This document shows, one piece after another, positions 1 to 8,881 of a DNA stretch of 64,000 nucleotides. The stretch lies in assembly GCA_000620545.1 (NCBI GenBank), contig JIBA01000014.1, positions 248,001 through 312,000 on the forward strand, written 5' to 3'. Within the stretch, counting starts at the first letter, position 1. Every line of letters begins with the position of its first letter. The translations under genes were made by a program, and so were the position numbers. Below the pieces are notes generated by a model, which was not told the DNA's origin, made no database searches, and was given only the letters and a program-made list of their open reading frames with translations. Source of the DNA: Intrasporangiaceae bacterium URHB0013 (GTDB lineage Bacteria > Actinomycetota > Actinomycetes > Actinomycetales > Dermatophilaceae).

Positions 1-80
1 TGGGGGTCGCCGCCCTGCCAGACGTCGAGGCGCCGGCCGTCGGGCAGTCGCACCCGCGAACGCCCGTCGGTGGTGACCAC
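1..80 (-). CDS. N-terminal fragment of an unidentified protein, possibly an alpha/beta hydrolase
   Basis: The reverse strand reads V-V-T-T-D-G-R-S-R-V-R-L-P-D-G-R-R-L-D-V-W-Q-G-G-D-P from a GTG at 80 and runs off the window edge. A start followed by a strand such as RLPDGRRLDVWQGGDP is common at the head of actinobacterial alpha/beta hydrolases, but no catalytic motif lies inside the window. The GTG is chosen because a TACGCT -10 lies exactly seven bases upstream (leaderless layout). Alternative in-frame GTGs at 110 and 116 lack this support. Only about 26 residues are visible, so the family is a guess. Confidence 0.45.
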   Translation of the reverse strand, partial: MVTTDGRSRVRLPDGRRLDVWQGGDP

Positions 81-87
81 GGCTCCG

Positions 88-93
88 AGCGTA
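88..93 (-). promoter_or_regulatory. -10 element (TACGCT) of a leaderless promoter
   Basis: TACGCT on the minus strand lies 7 bases before the GTG at 80. It is part of GGCATACGCT, the heptamer over-represented throughout this window. Confidence 0.5.
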
Positions 94-190
94 TGCCGCT
101 CCGCTGGCACCGTCACGGCAGCTGCGTCCGTCCCGCCGCACGCACAGCACCATGCGCAGACTGACCCGCAGACAGGCGGAGCGACCTTTG

Positions 191-226
191 CAGTCTGCAG
201 ATCAGTCTGCAGATCGGTCTGCGGTC
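191..226. repeat. Three imperfect 12-bp tandem repeats
   Basis: CAGTCTGCAGAT at 191-202 is repeated exactly at 203-214 and degenerately (CGGTCTGCGGTC) at 215-226. It lies just past the ffh stop. A partly complementary GACCCGCAGAC lies near 164-174, so the ffh 3' end could fold into a hairpin and act as a terminator. Confidence 0.6.
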
Positions 227-255
227 TCGGAAGGGCGGACCAGCGAGCAGGTCGG

Positions 256-1890
256 TCAGCGACCCCCGCCGAGGAACTTCTCGAAGCCCTTGGGCAGGTT
301 CGACGGGTCGAAGCCGGCCATCGGGTCGGCGTCCTCGCCCGCTCCCAGGCCGTTGGCCCCGGGGGCCCCGAACGCGCTGGCGGCGGATGCGGCCCGGCCG
401 GAGGCCGCCTTCTCTGCCGCGGCCCGCTCCTCGGCCGCCCGCTTGGCCGGGTTGCCGCTCTTGCTCTTCTTGCGCTGCGGCGCCTGCTTGCCCCGCTTGC
501 CGCCGCCGGGGATGCCGGGCATGCCCGGCAGGCCGCCACCGCCGCCGCGGGCCATCGACTTCATCATCTTCTGGGCCTGGCCGAAGCGCTCGAGCAGCTG
601 GTTGACGTCGGTGACGGTCACGCCGGAGCCCTTGGCGATGCGGGCGCGGCGCGAGCCGTTGATCTGCTTGGGGTGGGTGCGCTCGAACGGCGTCATCGAG
701 CGGACCATCGCCTCGACGCGGTCGAACTCGCGGTCGTCGAAGGCGTCGAGCTGGTCGCGCATCCCCTGCATGCCCGGCATCATCTTGAGCATCGACTTGA
801 GCGAGCCCATCTTCTTGATGGCGTTCATCTGCTGGAGGAAGTCCTCGAAGGTGAAGTCCTCCTCCGCGAGGAACTTGCGGGCCATCTCGTCGGCCTCGCG
901 CCTGTCGAACGCCTTCTCGGCCTGCTCGATCAGCGTCAGGACGTCACCCATGTCGAGGATGCGGCTCGCCATGCGGTCGGGGTGGAAGACCTCGACGTCG
1001 GTGACCTTCTCACCCGTCGAGGCGAACATGATCGGCTCGCCGGTGATCTCGGCGACCGACAGCGCCGCGCCACCGCGGGCGTCGCCGTCGAGCTTGGACA
1101 GGACGACGCCGGTGAACGCGACGCCCTCGTGGAAGGCCTGGGCCGTCTCGACGGCAGCCTGGCCGATCATCGCGTCGAGGACGAAGAGGACCTCGTCGGG
1201 CTCGATGGCCGAGCGGATGTCGGAGGCCTGCTGCATGAGGTTGGCATCGACGGCAAGGCGACCCGCGGTGTCGACGATGACGACGTCGTACTGCTTGGCG
1301 CGGGCCTGCTCGATGCCCATCCGCGACACGGTGACGGGGTCGCCGAACGACCGGGTGCCCTCGCCGGAGTCGAGGACGGCGTCGTGGCCGCCCATGTTGC
1401 CGCGCTCGGGGGCAAAGACGGGGATGCCCGCGCGCTCGCCCACGACCTCGAGCTGGGTGACGGCGTTGGGGCGCTGCAGGTCGGCCGCGACGAGGAGCGG
1501 GGTGTGGCCCTGCTCCTTGAGCCACTTGCCGAGCTTGCCGGCGAAGGTCGTCTTGCCGGAGCCCTGGAGGCCGGCGAGCATGATGACCGTCGGCGGCTGC
1601 TTGGCGAAGCGGATGGTGCGCGTCTGGCCGCCGAGGATGGCGACGAGCTCTTCCTGCACGATCTTGACGACCTGCTGGGCCGGGTTGAGCGCCTGGCTGA
1701 CCTCGGCCCCGAGCGCGCGCTCCCGCACCGACCCGGTGAACCGCTTGACGACGGGCAGGGCGACGTCGGCGTCGAGCAGGGCAAGGCGGATGTCGCGGAT
1801 CGTCGCGTTGACGTCGGACTCCGTGAGCCGGCCCTTGCCGCGGAGGTTCTTGAACGTCGCGGTCAGGCGGTCAGACAGGGATGCAAACAC
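256..1890 (-). CDS. ffh: Signal recognition particle protein Ffh
   Basis: GTPase subunit of the signal recognition particle. It binds signal sequences and the 4.5S RNA and delivers ribosomes to FtsY at the membrane. The 544-residue product has an N-terminal helical bundle (about 1-90), a G domain with P-loop GLQGSGKT (107-114), DTAGR, and SKLDGD motifs, then a methionine-rich M domain (MMPGMQGM and the RNA-binding GSRRARIAKGSG). The tail after about residue 440 is rich in Gly, Lys and Ala, and longer than in E. coli. The GTG at 1890 is chosen because TAACCT lies six bases upstream, implying a leaderless mRNA. The partner receptor ftsY lies 5 kb away on the same strand, as in other actinobacteria. 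Confidence 0.98.
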   Translation of the reverse strand: MFASLSDRLTATFKNLRGKGRLTESDVNATIRDIRLALLDADVALPVVKRFTGSVRERALGAEVSQALNPAQQVVKIVQEELVAILGGQTRTIRFAKQPPTVIMLAGLQGSGKTTFAGKLGKWLKEQGHTPLLVAADLQRPNAVTQLEVVGERAGIPVFAPERGNMGGHDAVLDSGEGTRSFGDPVTVSRMGIEQARAKQYDVVIVDTAGRLAVDANLMQQASDIRSAIEPDEVLFVLDAMIGQAAVETAQAFHEGVAFTGVVLSKLDGDARGGAALSVAEITGEPIMFASTGEKVTDVEVFHPDRMASRILDMGDVLTLIEQAEKAFDRREADEMARKFLAEEDFTFEDFLQQMNAIKKMGSLKSMLKMMPGMQGMRDQLDAFDDREFDRVEAMVRSMTPFERTHPKQINGSRRARIAKGSGVTVTDVNQLLERFGQAQKMMKSMARGGGGGLPGMPGIPGGGKRGKQAPQRKKSKSGNPAKRAAEERAAAEKAASGRAASAASAFGAPGANGLGAGEDADPMAGFDPSNLPKGFEKFLGGGR

Positions 1891-1896
1891 CCGGCA

Positions 1897-1902
1897 AGGT
1901 TA
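1897..1902 (-). promoter_or_regulatory. -10 element (TAACCT) of the ffh leaderless promoter
   Basis: TAACCT on the minus strand is followed by six bases and then the ffh GTG at 1890. No Shine-Dalgarno sequence is needed or visible. Confidence 0.55.
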
Positions 1903-1966
1903 TCCGCTCCGCCGACCACTTCCGACTCGGCCGGCTCCCCCGCGCCCGATGGCGTATGCAGCCGCG

Positions 1967-1972
1967 TAGGGT
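1967..1972 (+). promoter_or_regulatory. -10 element (TAGGGT) of the NUDIX gene
   Basis: TAGGGT is followed by seven bases and the GTG at 1980. This leaderless layout decides the start over the upstream in-frame ATG at 1881. Confidence 0.55.
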
Positions 1973-1979
1973 CGCGCGG

Positions 1980-2411
1980 GTGAGTGACCCCAGCGCCGGC
2001 CCGTCCACGACACCACCGTTCATCGACAAGATCGCGTGGATCCACCTCGAGGGACGCCGCCTGCTCACGGCCCGTAACGCCGGCCGGGACCGCTTCTACC
2101 TCCCGGGTGGCAAGCGCGAGCCCGGTGAGAGCGATCTCGAGACGCTGGTCCGCGAGATCGACGAGGAGCTGGCCGTGACCGTCGATGCCGCCACGGCGGC
2201 CCACGTCGGCACGTTCGAGGCGCTCGCCGATGCCCGCACGGACGGGCTCGTCGTGCGCCTCACCTGCTACACGGCGACGCACGCGGGCCACTTCCTGCCG
2301 TCGCGCGAGATCGAGGAGATCGCGTGGCTGGCGGCCGGCGACGGCGACCGGGTGTCCGCCGTCGACCGCCTCGTCCTCGTGCACCTGCACGACGCGGGCC
2401 TGCTGGACTGA
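1980..2411 (+). CDS. NUDIX family hydrolase
   Basis: Predicted nucleoside-diphosphate-linked pyrophosphohydrolase of 143 residues. The Nudix box GGKREPGESDLETLVREIDEEL is clear, with the REIDEEL metal-binding glutamates present. The conserved Gly after EE-x is replaced by Ala, a mild deviation. Such proteins hydrolyse NTPs, sugar nucleotides or oxidised nucleotides; the substrate cannot be read from sequence. The open frame extends upstream to 1881, overlapping ffh, but GTG 1980 has a -10 at the leaderless distance, and the conserved core (FIDKIAWIHLEG) begins soon after it. It is divergent from ffh and convergent with glnD. Confidence 0.88.
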   Translation: MSDPSAGPSTTPPFIDKIAWIHLEGRRLLTARNAGRDRFYLPGGKREPGESDLETLVREIDEELAVTVDAATAAHVGTFEALADARTDGLVVRLTCYTATHAGHFLPSREIEEIAWLAAGDGDRVSAVDRLVLVHLHDAGLLD

Positions 2412-2503
2412 GCCGTTTCGCCGCGGTCCGGGTCCGATGCCTTCGGCCGCCTCGACGACCGTCCAGCCACCTCGGACCCTCGGCGTTCGGGCAGGACGAC
2501 CGG

Positions 2504-4867
2504 TCAGTCGGCGTCGCAGGTGTCGATGATCATGGCGACGGCCTGCGCGGCGCGGGCGGGCGCCAGCCGGCCGCCGCCGAACTCGGTCACGTAGAACGTG
2601 TCGAGCGTCTGGCCGGCATACGTGGCGATGTGCGCGGACCGCACCGACAGCGAGGCCCGCGCGAGCGTGATGCCGATGTCCTGGAGCAGACCGGGGCGGT
2701 CGGCCGCGCGGACCTCGATCACCGTCGCGCTGTCGGAGGCGCTGCTGATGACCATCGCCCGTGCCGAGTCGACGGAGCCGGAGCCGGGGCTGCGCACCTC
2801 GCTGGACCTGCGGCGCTGGAGCCTGCCGAGGGGCGAGCGGTCGCCCTTGGCCACGCGCACGAGGTCGCGGGCGACGACCTCGGGCAGCGGGGTCTCGCTG
2901 CCCGGTGAGTCGACCCACCACTCGTTGACGGCGAGGCCATCGATGGTGCGGACGATGGCCGAGCGCACGACGAAACCGTGCGCCGCGAGCAGGCCCGCCG
3001 TGTCGGCGAACAGGCCCGCGCGGTCGCGGTCGATGATGTCGACGCGGTGGGCGCCACCGAGGGAGATCACGGTGACGTAGGGCTCTCCGGACGCGATGCG
3101 ATCGAGCGCGTCGTCGGAGAGCGGCAGGGTCTCGATCGGTTCCAGCACGAGAGGCCCCTCTCCTTGGGTCTGGGTGGTGAGTGCCGTCCGACAGGCTTGG
3201 TGGAGCCGCTGGACGAGCCCTGCCCGCCAGTCGCTCCAGGCCTTGGGGCCGGCGGCCGAGGCGTCCGCCTCGGTGAGGGCGCGCAGGAGATCGAGCGTCA
3301 TGGCCGAGCCGTCGACCGCCTCCGAGAGCGCGGCGATCGTCGCCGGGTCCTCGGGGTCTCGCCGGGTGGCGAGCTCGACCAGCGTGAGGTGTTCACGCAC
3401 GAGCCGGACGACGGTCCGGCGGTCGGCGTCGCACACGCCCATCCGCTGGAGCACCGCGTCGGCGATCGTGGCTCCCGTCGCGGAGTGGTCCTGCGAACCC
3501 GGGACCTTGCCGATGTCGTGGAGCACCGCGGCGAGCATGAGCAGGTCGGGCCGGGCGACGTCGCGGACCATGCCGCTCGCCGCCACGACGGTCTCGATGA
3601 GGTGCCGATCGACCGTGTGCCGGTGGACGGCGTTGCGTTGCGGACGGCTGCGCACGGCCTTCCACTCCGGGATCCACCGCTCGACGACGCCCGCGAGATC
3701 GAGGCCCTCCCACACCGTGACGAGCCCGGGGCCCGACGCGAGCAGGTCGGCGAAGAGGTTGCGAGCCACCTCCGGCCACGGGTCCGGCAGGGCCGGCGCA
3801 GTGGCGGCGAGGTTCCTCAACGTCGTCGGCGACAGGGGGATGCCACCACGTGCAGCCACGACGGCGGCGCGCAGCGGGATGATCGGGTCGGACGACAGGT
3901 CGGCCGACGGTCCGAGGACGGCCTCGCCGTCGTGCCGGTAGAGGCCGTAGCCGAGCGGCGCCAGCTGTGGGCGGCGCGGGCCGACGCGCAGCGTGCGGGC
4001 GCGCTGGGACTGCATGGCGCGCCGCACGGTGCCGTCGACGGCATACGCGATGGTGCGGGCCGACGTCGACAGGTCGGTGAGCAGGTCGTCGGCGTCGGTG
4101 TAGCCGAGCAGGGCGGCGCACGCGTCCTGGTCGTCGCGCGTCAGCCGGTCACGTCCCCTCCCGGTCACGACGTGGATCGCGTCGCGCACGTCGAGGAGGC
4201 GTTCGTATGCCTCGTCGACCTCCCCGTGGGGACGGTCGGTCAGCCAGGCGGCCGTCAACGCCCGGAGGACCGACATGTCGCGCAGGCCGCCGTGGGCCTC
4301 CTTGAGGTCGGGCTCGATGAGGTGCGCGAGGTCGCCCTGGCGGGCGTGGCGCTGGAGCACCGACTCGTGCATCTCTCCGAGCCGCGTGCGGGCGTTGGCC
4401 CGCCAGTCGTGCGCCACCGTGGACCGGGCTGCGTTGACGACGTCGGCGTCGCCGGCCACGTGCGTGAGGTCGAGCAGGCCCACCGCCGCCGAGAGGTCCT
4501 CGGACGCGACGGCCCGGCAGTCGGCCACCGTGCGGACACTGTGGTCGAGCCGGACTCCCGCGTCCCAGATCGGGTACCAGAGCTTGTCGGCGAAGGCGCC
4601 GACCTCCTTGCCCGACAACCCCCGCGGGTGGTGGACGAGCACCAGGTCGTAGTCGCTGAGCGGTCCCCCGTCGCCGCGGGCGAGGGATCCGACGGCCGCG
4701 AGGGCGACACCCTCGTGCCGGCGCCCGGCGCAGGCCTCGCGCCACAGCTCCTGGAGCCACCCGAACCCGAACTCCGCGAGCGCCCGGCGGCGGGTCTGGC
4801 CCGCGCCGGGCGTCGCGAAGGTCCGGGTGCCGGCGAGGTCCAGACGTCGTGTGGTCACATCCGTCAT
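2504..4867 (-). CDS. glnD: [Protein-PII] uridylyl/adenylyltransferase GlnD
   Basis: Modifies PII (GlnB) according to nitrogen status; in Actinobacteria the homologue adenylylates PII/GlnK. The 787-residue product has a nucleotidyltransferase domain with GS (60-61) and the D-x-D pair (D72, D74 in SDYDLV), a central HD phosphohydrolase domain (VLHDIGKVPG) and C-terminal ACT domains (ADRPGLLQDIGITL) that sense glutamine. ATG 4867 has GAGG six bases upstream. It is the last gene of amtB-glnB-glnD, separated from glnB by a 16-bp tandem repeat array that its transcript must cross. Confidence 0.96.
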   Translation of the reverse strand: MTDVTTRRLDLAGTRTFATPGAGQTRRRALAEFGFGWLQELWREACAGRRHEGVALAAVGSLARGDGGPLSDYDLVLVHHPRGLSGKEVGAFADKLWYPIWDAGVRLDHSVRTVADCRAVASEDLSAAVGLLDLTHVAGDADVVNAARSTVAHDWRANARTRLGEMHESVLQRHARQGDLAHLIEPDLKEAHGGLRDMSVLRALTAAWLTDRPHGEVDEAYERLLDVRDAIHVVTGRGRDRLTRDDQDACAALLGYTDADDLLTDLSTSARTIAYAVDGTVRRAMQSQRARTLRVGPRRPQLAPLGYGLYRHDGEAVLGPSADLSSDPIIPLRAAVVAARGGIPLSPTTLRNLAATAPALPDPWPEVARNLFADLLASGPGLVTVWEGLDLAGVVERWIPEWKAVRSRPQRNAVHRHTVDRHLIETVVAASGMVRDVARPDLLMLAAVLHDIGKVPGSQDHSATGATIADAVLQRMGVCDADRRTVVRLVREHLTLVELATRRDPEDPATIAALSEAVDGSAMTLDLLRALTEADASAAGPKAWSDWRAGLVQRLHQACRTALTTQTQGEGPLVLEPIETLPLSDDALDRIASGEPYVTVISLGGAHRVDIIDRDRAGLFADTAGLLAAHGFVVRSAIVRTIDGLAVNEWWVDSPGSETPLPEVVARDLVRVAKGDRSPLGRLQRRRSSEVRSPGSGSVDSARAMVISSASDSATVIEVRAADRPGLLQDIGITLARASLSVRSAHIATYAGQTLDTFYVTEFGGGRLAPARAAQAVAMIIDTCDAD

Positions 4868-4921
4868 GTCAGGCCTCGCCGTCCCCTTGGTGTGCGTGTG
4901 CTTCGTGTGGTCCGTGCAGTC

Positions 4922-5017
4922 GTGCGGTTGGGCGGCCGTGCAGTTGGGCGGCCATGCGGTCGGGCGACCGTGCGGTTGGGCGGCCGTGCGGTCGGGCGGC
5001 CGTGCGGTCGGGCGGCG
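4922..5017. repeat. Tandem array of six 16-bp repeats between glnB and glnD
   Basis: Six head-to-tail copies of GTGCGGTYGGGCGGCC lie at 4922, 4938, 4954, 4970, 4986 and 5002, each with 0-3 changes. The array ends one base before the glnB stop codon (5019-5021) and fills most of the glnB-glnD gap. It could vary in copy number by slippage and may attenuate or stabilise the glnB-glnD transcript. Confidence 0.9.
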
Positions 5018-5018
5018 C

Positions 5019-6808
<1,790 letters not shown>

Positions 6809-6853
6809 GGCGAGAACCTTGGGCGGGCGTAATTTCAGGCAGCCGCGTCGCGT

Positions 6854-6869
6854 GTTACAGCCATGTCAA
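6854..6869 (-). promoter_or_regulatory. Candidate GlnR-type operator upstream of amtB
   Basis: Read on the minus strand the site is TTGAC-N6-GTAAC, close to the actinobacterial GlnR half-site pair GTnAC-N6-GAAAC (one mismatch in each half). It lies 46-61 bases before the amtB start. The match is suggestive only. Confidence 0.35.
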
Positions 6870-6977
6870 CAACCGGTGGGCGGTGTTAGCGGATGGTTTC
6901 CTGCACCGTGGCCGTCCGCATGGTGGACTGCGCCGACCGCTGCGTGGACCGTCGAGCGCGCGGACTCCTCGCGAACG

Positions 6978-7013
6978 CACGTATGCCGCCCGGCGGGCCG
7001 GGCGGCATACGTG
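6978..7013 (-). terminator. Transcription terminator downstream of ftsY
   Basis: A perfect 16-bp inverted repeat with a CGGG loop lies 37 bases past the ftsY stop. There is no U-run, as is common for actinobacterial terminators. Each arm carries the GTATGCC heptamer. Confidence 0.75.
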
Positions 7014-7049
7014 GTCAGCGGGGTCGTCCAGGCCGCCGAGCGGCCCGCG

Positions 7050-8279
7050 TCACATGACGATGGCGTCGACGAAGGCCTCCGGGTCGAAGGGCGCGAGGTC
7101 GTCGGGACCTTCACCGAGCCCGACGAGCTTGACCGGGACACCGAGCTGGCGCTGGACCGCCACGACGATGCCGCCCTTGGCAGTGCCGTCGAGCTTGGTC
7201 AGGACGATGCCGGTGACGTTGACGGCCTGCGAGAACACCTTGGCCTGCTGTAGGCCGTTCTGGCCGGTCGTTGCGTCGAGGACGAGCAGCACCTCGTCGA
7301 TCTCGCTCTGCTTCTCGATGACGCGCTTGACCTTGCCGAGCTCGTCCATGAGGCCCACCTTGTTGTGGAGGCGGCCCGCGGTGTCGATGATGACGACGTC
7401 GACCTCCTCCTCGATGCCGGCCTTGACCGCGTCGAACGCGACGGCGGCGGGGTCGGCGCCGTCCTTGTCGGAGCGCACGGTGGCGACGCCGACGCGTGCG
7501 CCCCAGGTCTCGAGCTGGTCGGCAGCAGCGGCGCGGAAGGTGTCGGCCGCGCCGAGCAGCACCTCGCGGTCCTCGGCGACGAGCACGCGGGCGAGTTTGC
7601 CGACGGTCGTCGTCTTGCCTGTGCCGTTGACGCCGACGACGAGGATGACGGCGGGGCGGTCGCCGATGCGGCTGCTCGCGATGCGTCGGTCCATCTCGGG
7701 CTGGACGAGGGCGAGCAGGTCGTCGCGCAGCCAGCCACGCACCGTGGCCTCGTCGGTCGTGCCGTCGATCTTGACGCGTGTGCGCAGCGAGTCGACGAGC
7801 TCGGTCGTGGCCTCGACGCCGAGGTCGGAGGAGATGAGCGTGTCCTCGACCTCTTCCCAGGCCTCCTCGTCGAGCTTGCCGCGAGAGAGCAGGGCGAGCA
7901 GTCCCTGCCCGATCGAGGAGTTGGAACGTGCGAGCCGGGCGCGCAGGCGCTGCAGCCGGCCTCGCGCCGACTCGGGGCGCTCGAGGGTCGGCTCGGGAGT
8001 GGTGGGAGCGGCGGGCTCGGCGGGAGCAGTGCTGGCGTCCGGCTGGACCTCCACCTGGGCCTGGCCGCCGGGCCGCTCCGGCGGGGTGACCCTGTCGGTG
8101 GAGTCCGTCGGCGGTTGACGGTCCAGGTCGTCGGTGGGCATCCCCCGGCCGGCGGAAGGTGCCTCGCGTTCGCGCGTGCGGCCGCCCCCGCGCAGGAGGC
8201 TGAGGCCGTAGCCGAGAGCGCCGAGGACGATGATGGCGCCGATGATGATGAAGATCAGGACTGTTTCCACGTCAGCCAT
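7050..8279 (-). CDS. ftsY: Signal recognition particle receptor FtsY
   Basis: Membrane-bound SRP receptor GTPase. The 409-residue product starts with a membrane helix (LIFIIIGAIIVLGALGYGL, about 7-25), typical of actinobacterial FtsY, then a charged Pro/Ala-rich linker to about residue 115 and the NG domain with GVNGTGKTTTVGKLA, DTAGRLHNK and TKLDGTAKGG motifs. ATG 8279 gives the expected membrane anchor at the N-terminus. It forms the twin GTPase complex with Ffh encoded at 256-1890. It ends at a strong hairpin terminator. Confidence 0.97.
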   Translation of the reverse strand: MADVETVLIFIIIGAIIVLGALGYGLSLLRGGGRTREREAPSAGRGMPTDDLDRQPPTDSTDRVTPPERPGGQAQVEVQPDASTAPAEPAAPTTPEPTLERPESARGRLQRLRARLARSNSSIGQGLLALLSRGKLDEEAWEEVEDTLISSDLGVEATTELVDSLRTRVKIDGTTDEATVRGWLRDDLLALVQPEMDRRIASSRIGDRPAVILVVGVNGTGKTTTVGKLARVLVAEDREVLLGAADTFRAAAADQLETWGARVGVATVRSDKDGADPAAVAFDAVKAGIEEEVDVVIIDTAGRLHNKVGLMDELGKVKRVIEKQSEIDEVLLVLDATTGQNGLQQAKVFSQAVNVTGIVLTKLDGTAKGGIVVAVQRQLGVPVKLVGLGEGPDDLAPFDPEAFVDAIVM

Positions 8280-8435
8280 CCAATCACGGCCGCCCGGACA
8301 TTCCGCCTGCCTGGAGTCGCGCCTCGTCCTCGCCCCGACCGCCTGCTCGGCGACTCCATGGGTCGCCTGCCGGACGCGGCTCAGCCACCGGCCGTGACCG
8401 GTGGCTGAGGATGGTGGGCAGGCGGTCGAGCGCGG

Positions 8436-8618
8436 CTAGTGCGTGCGGGCGCGCGGACGACCGAGGGTGCCCGCGCGGCGACGTGCCGAGCGTGCGACCC
8501 CTTCCCCCTTGGCGGTGAGCAGGTCCCGGCCGCCACGGTGCGCAGGCACCGCGACGACGCCGACGACCGCCACACCGAGCACGGTGACGACGAGCATCGA
8601 GATGACCAGAAAAACCAT
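8436..8618 (-). CDS. Small membrane protein, 60 residues, function unknown
   Basis: Short protein with one membrane helix (MVFLVISMLVVTVLGVAVVG, residues 1-20) followed by a basic cytosolic tail rich in Arg, ending at residue 60. I do not recognise a family. ATG 8618 is preferred because CACTCT lies six bases upstream, resembling the leaderless promoters of this window. An in-frame ATG at 8654 would add 12 unlikely residues. It sits between smc and ftsY on the same strand. The clean helix-then-basic layout and the position argue for a real gene. Confidence 0.55.
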   Translation of the reverse strand: MVFLVISMLVVTVLGVAVVGVVAVPAHRGGRDLLTAKGEGVARSARRRAGTLGRPRARTH

Positions 8619-8710
8619 GTGACCAGAGTGACGCATGTGACGCCCGGGTTGCAAATAGCATCAAGTGACGATTCCGCAACTCCAAAGCTCCCCCGGCTCT
8701 TCAGAGATTT

Positions 8711-8810
8711 CGCGCGCTCATGCGTGGAGCGCGCGTTCCGGCCCTCAGGCGCGCGAACTATCACGCGCCTGATGCTCGTTTCGCGCGCTCACGCCACGAG
8801 CGCGCGAAAC
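8711..8810. other. Cluster of three hairpins between smc and the small membrane gene
   Basis: Hairpin 1: CGCGCGCTC (8711-8719) and GAGCGCGCG (8727-8735). Hairpin 2: AGGCGCG (8747-8753) and CGCGCCT (8764-8770). Hairpin 3: a perfect 13-bp stem, GTTTCGCGCGCTC (8778-8790) and GAGCGCGCGAAAC (8798-8810). Hairpins 1 and 3 are close copies in stem and loop size. At least one probably terminates smc; the trio could also be a structured leader or small RNA. Confidence 0.65.
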
Positions 8811-8865
8811 ATGCAGGCGAGCAGACAGGGCGAGCGCGGGGCAGCGGGGCCGGCGCGGGGCGGCG

Positions 8866-8871
8866 AGCGTA
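8866..8871 (-). promoter_or_regulatory. Orphan -10-like element (TACGCT) after smc
   Basis: GGCATACGCT reads on the minus strand immediately downstream of the smc stop, identical to the -10 of the gene at 80. No start codon follows at the leaderless distance. If active it would transcribe the hairpin cluster towards 8618. Confidence 0.3.
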
Positions 8872-8881
8872 TGCCGTCGGG

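Noticed and set aside
1881-1979. Upstream ATG extension of the NUDIX gene
   Set aside because: It would overlap ffh and add an Arg-rich non-conserved segment; GTG 1980 has a -10 at leaderless distance.
4922-5017. The 16-bp array as a CRISPR
   Set aside because: Units are contiguous with no spacers and no cas genes are present.
8381-8764. A 127-codon alternative frame over the small membrane gene
   Set aside because: It crosses the hairpin region and has Arg/Ser-rich composition; the 60-residue frame has a clean membrane helix and a promoter-like element.
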